Source: Crenarchaeota archaeon SCGC AAA471-B05
GTDB lineage: Archaea > Thermoproteota > Thermoprotei > Gearchaeales > Gearchaeaceae
DNA: 5,624 nucleotides
Assembly: GCA_000380705.1 (NCBI GenBank)
Contig: AQYM01000032.1
Location: forward strand, 181,094 to 186,717
Reading direction: 5' to 3'
Shown here: positions 1-5,624 of the stretch, one piece after another
How positions within the stretch are numbered: position 1 is the first letter of the stretch
Layout: each line of letters opens with the position of its first letter
Program-made: the position numbers and the translations under genes
The notes under the pieces: model-generated
Seen by the model: the letters and a program-made list of their open reading frames with translations, nothing else
What the model was told of the DNA's origin: nothing
Databases searched by the model: none

Positions 1-1271
1 AGCCAAACTTCAACGAACGCTTTTCTTTTAAAGGGTAAAGGATTAAAAACAACTATAGAATTATTCTCTGTTAATTTATTTTCTTGAATTATTTTATACA
101 TAAGGTCATAAATCAAGCTTGTTGCCAACTCGATTACTTTTAAAAATCTTACTTCGTTTTCTTTATGGACAGCATCTATACCGGTACCGTATATACTATC
201 ATGGAAATGGTTTAAAAGCAATAATTTCCATAAATACTTTATTTCCTTAATTTTTTCTTTTTTAAATAAGTAATATATTGAAGATAAAATTTCAAGAATA
301 TTCATTAAGATTAATGCTTTAAAATTAAGCTGTTTTAAATAAACTCTATTTGAATATACACCGCTTAAAATTGGCATGTATTTGCTACCTCTAAGTTCTC
401 CTTTAAGCTTGCTAAAATGTTTAGAATTTCTTTCAAGATATTTAAAGAAATCTTCCAATTTACAATGAATAAATTCAAACTCTCCTTTTTTATTAAAATA
501 ATCTATAATTTCAGGTAGGTTTGATTGGGGTATTAAATGATCACAACCGTTCATCAAAAGGAGGAAATCATTATTGGTGAATTTACTTAATCTTTCGATT
601 ACTTTTTTAACCTTTTCATAAGCTTTCTCGAAATTGATCTTTGGTTCCTCATAATATATTTTCATAATTCTTGTTTTCCAAATATCACTTATTTCAAAAA
701 TATGATATTCGTAAGGACTTTCTTCGTAACCTAAGCTATGTGCATTGCAATATCCTAAAGGTAAATAATAACATATTACTTTACTTGAATCAGGGGATTC
801 CCATATGAATTCCAATGAGGAATCAGCTTCGTCTCCCAAACCTCTTGAAAATATGAAATACTTTATTCCAAAGCCTCTTAAAATCCTTGGTAACATAGGT
901 ATATGTCCAAAGGTATCAACGAGATAACCAACTTTCATGTATTTCCCAAATTTTTTACTTTCCTCTATTCCAATTAACAGATTTCTTATCAAACCTTCTC
1001 CACTGGCAAGCAATTCATCTGGTTGAACATAAAAAGGACCTATGATTAATTTACCTTTTTTTATTAGAGCTTTTAAATTCTTGTCATCTTTAAATTCCAA
1101 AAAGGATTCCAAAAGAACCGTTTGGGCATCTAAATGAAAGGCTTTATATTTTTCGTTTTTTAAAGTTTCAAATAGCTTTTCAAACATGGTTAAAAGTTTA
1201 TGTCTGTATTCCTCGAAGGTTAAATACCATTCAATATCCCAATGTGTATGGCTAACTATGAATATCTTCAT
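1..1271 (-). CDS. Alpha-mannosidase, glycoside hydrolase family 38 (partial, C-terminus beyond left edge)
   Basis: This gene reads without a stop from an ATG at 1271 to the left edge (423 codons plus 2 bases). The N-terminus SHTHWDIEW (residues 7-15) is the GH38 signature, with H10 and D12 as zinc ligands. D119 in VDTFGH is the expected nucleophile. NGCDH (241-245), SGVYSNRVYLKQLN (303-316) and NHFHDSIYGT (354-363, H357 the fourth zinc ligand) are further GH38 motifs. FNPLPF (409-414) opens the beta-sandwich part, which is mostly cut off. All active-site residues are present, so the enzyme should be a retaining, zinc-dependent exo-alpha-mannosidase. There is no signal peptide, suggesting a cytoplasmic enzyme that trims mannosides or recycled N-glycans; the natural substrate is inferred only. 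Full members are usually 800-1000 residues. The start lies about 26 bases from a TATA-like box with no ribosome binding site, which fits a leaderless mRNA. The helicase gene is divergent, 67 bases away. Confidence 0.95.
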   Translation of the reverse strand, partial: MKIFIVSHTHWDIEWYLTFEEYRHKLLTMFEKLFETLKNEKYKAFHLDAQTVLLESFLEFKDDKNLKALIKKGKLIIGPFYVQPDELLASGEGLIRNLLIGIEESKKFGKYMKVGYLVDTFGHIPMLPRILRGFGIKYFIFSRGLGDEADSSLEFIWESPDSSKVICYYLPLGYCNAHSLGYEESPYEYHIFEISDIWKTRIMKIYYEEPKINFEKAYEKVKKVIERLSKFTNNDFLLLMNGCDHLIPQSNLPEIIDYFNKKGEFEFIHCKLEDFFKYLERNSKHFSKLKGELRGSKYMPILSGVYSNRVYLKQLNFKALILMNILEILSSIYYLFKKEKIKEIKYLWKLLLLNHFHDSIYGTGIDAVHKENEVRFLKVIELATSLIYDLMYKIIQENKLTENNSIVVFNPLPFKRKAFVEVW

Positions 1272-1293
1272 AAAAAATAAAAAATTGAGTTGC

Positions 1294-1306
1294 AATAAAA
1301 GCTTTA
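1294..1306 (-). promoter_or_regulatory. Promoter (BRE plus TATA) of the alpha-mannosidase gene
   Basis: On the minus strand the sequence reads ATTAAAGC followed by TTTTATT (TATA-like, 1294-1300). Its centre is 26 bases from the A of the ATG at 1271, the standard archaeal TATA-to-start-site distance. Transcription would therefore begin at or next to the start codon, giving a leaderless mRNA. The purine-rich AAAG stretch just upstream fits a TFB recognition element. The assignment is from spacing and base composition only. Confidence 0.6.
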
Positions 1307-1310
1307 ATCC

Positions 1311-1318
1311 TATATATT
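1311..1318 (+). promoter_or_regulatory. TATA box of the helicase gene
   Basis: TATATATT is centred about 25 bases upstream of the GTG at 1339, matching the spacing expected for a leaderless archaeal transcript that starts at the initiation codon. An upstream BRE is not clear. The box lies only 10 bases from the divergent TATA box of the mannosidase gene, so the two pre-initiation complexes would probably compete. A second AT-rich stretch at 1325-1336 is too close to the GTG to serve it. Confidence 0.55.
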
Positions 1319-1338
1319 CGAGTTCTTAAATATTTATT

Positions 1339-4300
1339 GTGAAAGATACAGGAACGATATTGAAGGAAAAGGGTTATGATTTTTATTATTTTAAAGAGGA
1401 AGAAATTAAGCCTGAGATTATTAATCTGAGGTTTTGTGATATATTACCTGAACTAAAGGAATTGGATATAGGCAATAAATACTTGTATAAACACCAATAT
1501 GAAGCTTATAATGAATTATTAAAAGGGAAAAATCTAATTTTAAAATCAGGAACAGGTTCTGGCAAAACAGAAGCTTGGTTAATTTACGTTTTAAGTAAAA
1601 AAATCAAAACTTTAGTAATATATCCTACTTTAGCTTTAGCAAACGATCAAATTAAAAGAATAGAAACTTATTCAGAAAAACTCGGTATAAAATGTCTAGC
1701 TATAGATTCGCTTAAAAAAAGTGAGTTTTTAAAGGAATATAATAGGACTAAGCTAATAGAAATTCTTTCAAATCAAGATATATTGGTAACAAATCCAGCT
1801 TTCCTAATGTTTGAAATAAAAAACATAGCAAAAAAGGGAAAATCTTTGTTGCATAATGTGATAAAATATGCCAATCTTATAGTTATAGATGAAATTGATT
1901 TTTATTCTCCTAGAGAAATTGCACTAATTCTCGGCTTATTGAATTTAATCAAAATGTTTAATGAAAGGAACTTACAAATTGCTACTTTAACAGCCATGAT
2001 AGAAAATCCTGAAGATTTGGCAAAATTTTATACAAATCTAAATAAAAGAGAAACAGCGATAATTACAGGTAAGCCTTTCAAAGTGGAAAATAGAACCTAC
2101 GTTATTTTAGGAAAGAATTTGAAAAATATATGGGAAAAACTGAGGAAAAATAAGGATAAAATAAAGAATGCTGGAGATGATGTAATTGAAGCGTTGGATA
2201 ATTTTGAGAAATTTAAGGATAATTATTTCAAAGTTATCGAAGTTGCAAGAGCCAATGAAGTTGAAGTAGAAAAAATAGAGTTTGACATAAATGAAATTTT
2301 ACTTGAATATATAGATGATGATTATGTTACTCTAGTATTCACCAGAGGAATAAATAAGGCAGAAGAAGTAGCTAAAAGATTGATCCATAGTTTACCAAAA
2401 GATCTTCAAACAAGAGTTGCTTCCCATCATCACTTAATTTCCAAAGCTTTAAGGGTTAGCATAGAAGAAGGAGCTAGAAGAGGAAAAATAAAGGTGTTAG
2501 TATCTCCCAGAACGTTATCTCAAGGAATAGATATAGGTACAATTGCAAGAATAGTTCATATAGGATTGCCTGAAAGTTTAAGGGAATTTTATCAAAGGGA
2601 AGGAAGAAAAGGAAGGAGGGAAGAAATACCTTTTTCTGAATCCATAATTATTCCTGCAAGTAGATGGGATAGACATTTACTTTCAAGGGGTAAGGAAGCT
2701 TTAGATTCATGGTTAAATTTACCAATAGAGAAAATAATAATTAATGTAAACAATAAATATAGAGTATTGTTTGAAGCAATAATCAAATTTACTTCACCAT
2801 TACTTAAAGATAAAATAAATGAAGAAGAAAAGGAATTATTGTTAAAATTAGGTTTAATAAGCAAAGGAGAATTGACTGAAAGAGGTAAAGAAGTATATAG
2901 AAAGCTTAATTTCTACGAATTTGCACCTCCTTATGGAATAAATAGGATATTAATTGAGGAAGATGGAAACAAGTATTATCTAGAAGAAATTTCGCATGTT
3001 GATCTCGTAGAAAAGTTTCAGCCAGGATGCTTTGATTACTCTTCTGAATCCATCGTAGTTTCACATAAAATAGGAGGAACAAGAGGAAGGGTTGTTACTG
3101 CTATAGAAGAGGAAAAATTGAATCCTATAAATTTATTAAAAAAGGAAGAATTGGCACCTGTTTATGAAGAATATGAGGAAACAAAAATAAAATGGAATGA
3201 AGAACCTAATCTTTATCTTGATTTTATAACTGGTAAATTATCTTCAGAAGTATTATGCGTAGTAGATCCACCAAGGAAGGGTTTTGGTAAATATCTTAAA
3301 ATTCCTAACAGGGTATATTGGAGAATTAAAAGTTTCAAGCCTAAAATAAAGATTATAGATAACAGGACAATTGTTTATTTTGATCATAAAGTAATAGAAG
3401 TTCCCACGGCTACTTATGGTAGATATTCCGATTATACCTATGGAGCTACATATGAACTTGATCCTTCAGAAGATACTTCCCTTATAAGGATTGGTCTGAC
3501 ATATTTAATGCTAGTACTAAGGAGAAAGTTACAAATACCTTTTGAAACGATATTATATGATGTAATTAAGTACGGTGAAAAAAAGTTTTTTGGTTTACAT
3601 GAACCTAATAGTGCTGGATTAATTGTAAATTTAGATCTTTTAAATTTAAAAAAGATTGTTAACGAATATGTACCAGATAACTTAGATGAAATTTTGTTTG
3701 AAGCTTTAGACGAATATTCTTATTCAGATTTTTTAAGATATAATTTGGACTGGAATTTGGCTAAAAGATATGCTTTAAAAGTCTTAGATTATATGTTGCT
3801 TTCTGAGAAAATAATAGCTAAGTTTAAAGAAAAGGAAATAGCTATACCTAAACCTTCAAGAGCATTAAAGTTGGTTTCTTTCGAATCTTTATTTTTACCT
3901 TTAAATGATGATAAAGGGATTGTACTTTTTGGTATATTTGATGGAGAAAATTTAAATGTTTTTAAAATACATAAGGAATACGGTTCTTTGGAAGATTTAA
4001 GTGAAGTAGTTAAAGTTTTAAGTCGTGCTATAGATGAAAAATTTAATTTTATAATATATGATTTGTTTTCAACTGAAAAATTATTAAAAGATTTAAACAT
4101 CAAGTCAATATTATACTTTATTAAATCTCTAAAAGAGGAAAATAAAATTATAGAAATAAAAGAAGATTTAAAAAATTTATTAAATTTAGATATGGCTCCT
4201 TTAGAGGAAGTGGAGAAAATAGCAGGAATAAATAGAGAAATATCAATATTTGATATATCAATTGAAATAACTAAAGCTAATCAAAAAATTTCACAACTAA

Positions 4301-4422
4301 AAGTATCAAGTTGGAAAAATTATATAAAATATTTGGATGAAAAATTAACTAAATATATTGGAGAAAATTGTAAATCTATCTATCTTCTATATTTAATTTT
4401 AAAAGAATATAAAAATAAATGA
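1339..4422 (+). CDS. MrfA/YprA-like superfamily 2 DNA helicase with a degenerate C-terminal RNase H-fold domain
   Basis: This complete 1027-residue protein starts at GTG; an in-frame TAA at 1327 excludes a longer form. Helicase domain 1: YKHQYEAY (50-57, Q-like motif), Walker A GTGSGKT (71-77), YPTLALANDQ (95-104), Walker B DEID (184-187), TLTA (216-219). Helicase domain 2: TLVFTRG (331-337), SQGIDIG (394-400), YQREGRKGRR (418-427) with arginine fingers. All ATPase motifs look intact. A winged-helix-like segment follows (about 475-525), then a small barrel-like segment with LVEKFQPGCFDY (556-567) resembling the 'HPGA.Y' element of YprA/MrfA helicases. Residues 685-795 resemble the DUF1998 region, but its usual four-cysteine zinc site is absent: the protein has only five scattered cysteines. 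Residues 845-1020 resemble a YprB/MrfB RNase H fold with catalytic acids replaced. The role is inferred to be ATP-driven 3'-5' DNA unwinding in repair. Family placement is from recalled motifs; an Lhr-type or other SF2 subfamily is possible. Confidence 0.85.
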   Translation: MKDTGTILKEKGYDFYYFKEEEIKPEIINLRFCDILPELKELDIGNKYLYKHQYEAYNELLKGKNLILKSGTGSGKTEAWLIYVLSKKIKTLVIYPTLALANDQIKRIETYSEKLGIKCLAIDSLKKSEFLKEYNRTKLIEILSNQDILVTNPAFLMFEIKNIAKKGKSLLHNVIKYANLIVIDEIDFYSPREIALILGLLNLIKMFNERNLQIATLTAMIENPEDLAKFYTNLNKRETAIITGKPFKVENRTYVILGKNLKNIWEKLRKNKDKIKNAGDDVIEALDNFEKFKDNYFKVIEVARANEVEVEKIEFDINEILLEYIDDDYVTLVFTRGINKAEEVAKRLIHSLPKDLQTRVASHHHLISKALRVSIEEGARRGKIKVLVSPRTLSQGIDIGTIARIVHIGLPESLREFYQREGRKGRREEIPFSESIIIPASRWDRHLLSRGKEALDSWLNLPIEKIIINVNNKYRVLFEAIIKFTSPLLKDKINEEEKELLLKLGLISKGELTERGKEVYRKLNFYEFAPPYGINRILIEEDGNKYYLEEISHVDLVEKFQPGCFDYSSESIVVSHKIGGTRGRVVTAIEEEKLNPINLLKKEELAPVYEEYEETKIKWNEEPNLYLDFITGKLSSEVLCVVDPPRKGFGKYLKIPNRVYWRIKSFKPKIKIIDNRTIVYFDHKVIEVPTATYGRYSDYTYGATYELDPSEDTSLIRIGLTYLMLVLRRKLQIPFETILYDVIKYGEKKFFGLHEPNSAGLIVNLDLLNLKKIVNEYVPDNLDEILFEALDEYSYSDFLRYNLDWNLAKRYALKVLDYMLLSEKIIAKFKEKEIAIPKPSRALKLVSFESLFLPLNDDKGIVLFGIFDGENLNVFKIHKEYGSLEDLSEVVKVLSRAIDEKFNFIIYDLFSTEKLLKDLNIKSILYFIKSLKEENKIIEIKEDLKNLLNLDMAPLEEVEKIAGINREISIFDISIEITKANQKISQLKVSSWKNYIKYLDEKLTKYIGENCKSIYLLYLILKEYKNK
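4401..4419 (-). terminator. U-rich termination tract for the sRNA and possibly the acyl-CoA synthetase mRNA
   Basis: On the minus strand the sequence directly after the sRNA reads TTTATTTTTATATTCTTTT. Archaeal transcription stops at such T-rich tracts without needing a hairpin. The tract starts just past the terminal stem of the sRNA, so it could define its 3' end. On the other strand it is the lysine-rich end of the helicase gene, so its base composition could also simply reflect coding. Confidence 0.45.
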
Positions 4423-4475
4423 TCAGACCGCCCATGCCGTTCTTCATTTATCTGAAATCGTGGGTTTCATCATCA
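4420..4475 (-). ncRNA. Dual-guide archaeal C/D box sRNA (2'-O-methylation guide)
   Basis: Read on the minus strand, the elements are: box C ATGATGA (4473-4467), a 12-base guide AACCCACGATTT (4466-4455), box D' CAGA (4454-4451, a variant of CTGA), a 3-base spacer TAA (4450-4448), box C' ATGAAGA (4447-4441, one change from RTGATGA), a 14-base guide ACGGCATGGGCGGT (4440-4427), and box D CTGA (4426-4423). The bases flanking C and D form a 3-bp terminal stem (4473-4475 with 4422-4420), completing the kink-turn for L7Ae. This order, the 12-14-base guides and the short D'-C' spacer match archaeal sRNAs that assemble with L7Ae, Nop5 and fibrillarin. It stands out as a GC-rich pocket in AT-rich DNA. 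It lies between two convergent genes and is antisense to the helicase stop codon. The D guide can pair with the conserved 16S ACCGCCC segment, predicting methylation of C1402. No similarity search was possible. Confidence 0.9.
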
Positions 4476-4498
4476 AAATAAAATTAAAAAATTACAGA

Positions 4499-4511
4499 TT
4501 TAAACTTTCTT
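4499..4511 (-). promoter_or_regulatory. Putative promoter of the C/D box sRNA, inside the 3' end of the acyl-CoA synthetase gene
   Basis: On the minus strand TTTAAA (4504-4499) is preceded by the purine-rich AGAAAG, a good BRE plus TATA combination for Sulfolobales. The box centre is about 26 bases upstream of 4475, exactly where the sRNA terminal stem begins. The TATA box overlaps the last codon and TAA stop of the acyl-CoA synthetase gene. The sRNA could instead be processed from that gene's 3' read-through transcript; both routes are possible. Confidence 0.6.
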
Positions 4512-5624
4512 TTTTAATTCTTCTTCAATTAAAACACGCTTTAATATTTTGCCAACCATAGACTTAGGTAAATTTTCTTTGAATTCTACCATTTTTGGCA
4601 ATTTGTATGGAGCAAGCTTATCTTTAAGATAACTTATTATATCCTCTTCCTTTATTTTTCCTTTATATTCATCTTTTAAAACTACGTACGCCTTAATCCT
4701 TTCTCCAACTTCAGGATCAGGTATACCTACTACGGCAGCTTCCTTTACAGCTTCGTGAGAATAAATTATTTCCTCTATTTCTCTGGGATATACTGAATAA
4801 CCTTTATATTTAATAATCTCTTTTTTTCTGTCTACGATATAAAAGTAACCATCCTTGTCCATTTTAGCCATATCACCAGTTCTTAACCATTTAATACCCT
4901 TATATTCAAAAAATATCTTCTCATTCTCTTCAGGTCTATTATGATAACCTAGCATTACTTGTGGTCCTGCAACAACAAGTTCTCCTACTTCATCTATTCC
5001 AAGAAAAATGTTTTTCTCAGAATGCACTATGGCAGCTAAAGTATTTGGCAAAGGAATTCCTATCGACCCCTCTTTATATATTCCTTCTAGAGGATTACAA
5101 TGAGTAACAGGACTAGCCTCGGTTAAGCCGTATCCTTCTCTAAGTTTTCCTCCTGTTAAACTTTCAAACTTCTTAAGGACTTCAACTGGTAAAGCTGCTG
5201 CTCCGCTAATGCAATACTTTATACTTTTTATATCGTATTTTTTAACCAAAGGAGAATTTATAATCTGAATATATAAAGTAGGTACTCCAGGCATTATATC
5301 CACTTTGTATTTAACTATATTTTCAAATATACCCTTTAAATCAGGTCTCGGCATTAAAATCAAAGTTGATCCTCTATAAATTCCAAAATTCAAACATACC
5401 GTTTGACCATAAATATGAAAGAAAGGAAGAACTGCTAAGACTCTATGCGGTTCATCCTGTTTCTTTATCCAACTATCAGTTTGATACACATTAGAAAGTA
5501 TATTATAATGGGATAATTTAGCGGCTTTAGGCAATCCAGTTGTACCACCGGTATACATATATGCCGCTACGTCTTCCTTAGGATTTATTTCTACCTGTTT
5601 ATAGTTAGGAGTATATTTTAGTAA
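4500..5624 (-). CDS. AMP-forming acyl-CoA synthetase, long-chain fatty-acid ligase type (partial, N-terminus beyond right edge)
   Basis: The frame is open from the right edge through 374 codons to a TAA at 4502-4500. The ATG at 5558 is internal: 22 in-frame codons precede it and the ATP-binding P-loop begins right there, so the true start is outside and roughly 130-190 residues are missing. Counting from that internal Met: YTGGTTGLPK (2-11, AMP-binding loop), LPFFHIYG (44-51), GYGLTEASP (142-150), GELVVAGP (192-199), WLRTGD (224-229, ribose-binding Asp), DRKKEIIKYKGY (243-254, hinge and A8 motif), and PKSMVGK (331-337), where K337 is the catalytic lysine for adenylation. The enzyme should activate a carboxylic acid to acyl-AMP and then acyl-CoA in the cytoplasm. 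The motifs favour a medium- or long-chain fatty acid, but substrate cannot be read safely. It converges on the helicase gene, with 77 bases between the stop codons and an sRNA gene in between. Confidence 0.95.
   Translation of the reverse strand, partial: LLKYTPNYKQVEINPKEDVAAYMYTGGTTGLPKAAKLSHYNILSNVYQTDSWIKKQDEPHRVLAVLPFFHIYGQTVCLNFGIYRGSTLILMPRPDLKGIFENIVKYKVDIMPGVPTLYIQIINSPLVKKYDIKSIKYCISGAAALPVEVLKKFESLTGGKLREGYGLTEASPVTHCNPLEGIYKEGSIGIPLPNTLAAIVHSEKNIFLGIDEVGELVVAGPQVMLGYHNRPEENEKIFFEYKGIKWLRTGDMAKMDKDGYFYIVDRKKEIIKYKGYSVYPREIEEIIYSHEAVKEAAVVGIPDPEVGERIKAYVVLKDEYKGKIKEEDIISYLKDKLAPYKLPKMVEFKENLPKSMVGKILKRVLIEEELKKKV
4505..4515 (+). terminator. U-rich termination tract downstream of the helicase gene
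   Basis: The plus strand reads CTTTCTTTTTT about 85 bases after the helicase stop codon, a plausible archaeal T-tract terminator. If used, the helicase mRNA would carry a full antisense copy of the C/D box sRNA in its 3' untranslated region. On the other strand this tract encodes the lysine-rich C-terminus of the acyl-CoA synthetase, so the T-richness may be incidental. Confidence 0.35.

Noticed and set aside
1360..1362. Alternative TTG start for the helicase, seven codons downstream
   Set aside because: The AT-rich stretch at 1325-1336 could serve it, but the GTG at 1339 has a better TATA box at the exact leaderless distance.
2592..2864. Open frame of 90 codons on the minus strand inside the helicase gene
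   Set aside because: It lies antisense to the highly conserved helicase motif VI region, has a biased serine/leucine/asparagine composition and no recognisable motif. It is a shadow of the real gene.
3789..4103. Open frame of 104 codons on the minus strand near the helicase 3' end
   Set aside because: Its composition is the mirror of the lysine/glutamate-rich coding strand, there is no domain and no promoter spacing. It is a shadow frame.
1339..4422. Helicase as part of a DISARM-type or other defence island (DrmA-like)
   Set aside because: The neighbours are a glycosidase and a fatty-acid ligase. No methylase, nuclease, phospholipase-type or other defence gene is visible, so a housekeeping repair role is more likely.
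4423..4475. The GC-rich patch between convergent genes as a hairpin terminator or a small ORF
   Set aside because: It does not fold into a long hairpin followed by T's on either strand, and the C, D', C' and D boxes with correct spacing explain the sequence much better.
1..5624. CRISPR arrays, tRNA or rRNA genes, insertion sequences and direct or inverted repeats
   Set aside because: I saw no repeated units, no tRNA cloverleaf and no transposase motif on either strand by eye.

Overview
The window looks like chromosomal DNA from an AT-rich, thermophilic crenarchaeon, most likely of the Sulfolobales type. The evidence is strong AT bias with AGA/AGG arginine and ATA isoleucine codons, genes starting without Shine-Dalgarno sites but about 26 bases downstream of TATA boxes (leaderless transcripts), U-rich tracts instead of hairpin terminators, and an archaeal-type dual-guide C/D box sRNA. 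The genus is an inference.

Layout, left to right: (1) bases 1-1271, minus strand, hold the N-terminal 423 codons of a GH38 alpha-mannosidase whose C-terminal part lies beyond the left edge. (2) A 67-base divergent intergenic region (1272-1338) carries two back-to-back TATA-type promoters. (3) Bases 1339-4422, plus strand, encode a complete 1027-residue superfamily 2 helicase of the MrfA/YprA-like type. Its C-terminal 180 residues look like a YprB/MrfB-type RNase H-fold exonuclease domain that has lost most of its catalytic acids. (4) The 77 bases between the stop codons of two convergent genes are mostly filled by a C/D box guide RNA on the minus strand (4420-4475), with boxes C, D', C' and D in correct order and spacing. 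It has its own TATA box inside the end of the next gene, and it overlaps the helicase stop codon on the opposite strand. (5) Bases 4500-5624, minus strand, encode the C-terminal 374 residues of an AMP-forming acyl-CoA synthetase that runs off the right edge.

The three proteins do not form an obvious pathway: glycan hydrolysis, nucleic-acid remodelling and fatty-acid activation. The sRNA is the most notable previously hidden element. Its D guide can pair with the universally conserved ACCGCCC segment of the 16S rRNA decoding site and would place a 2'-O-methyl on C1402 (E. coli numbering). Its D' guide resembles a nearby 16S segment in helix 43, about 50 nucleotides upstream. The second notable point is the apparent fusion of an MrfA-like helicase with a degenerate MrfB-like nuclease; in Bacillus these are two separate partner proteins.
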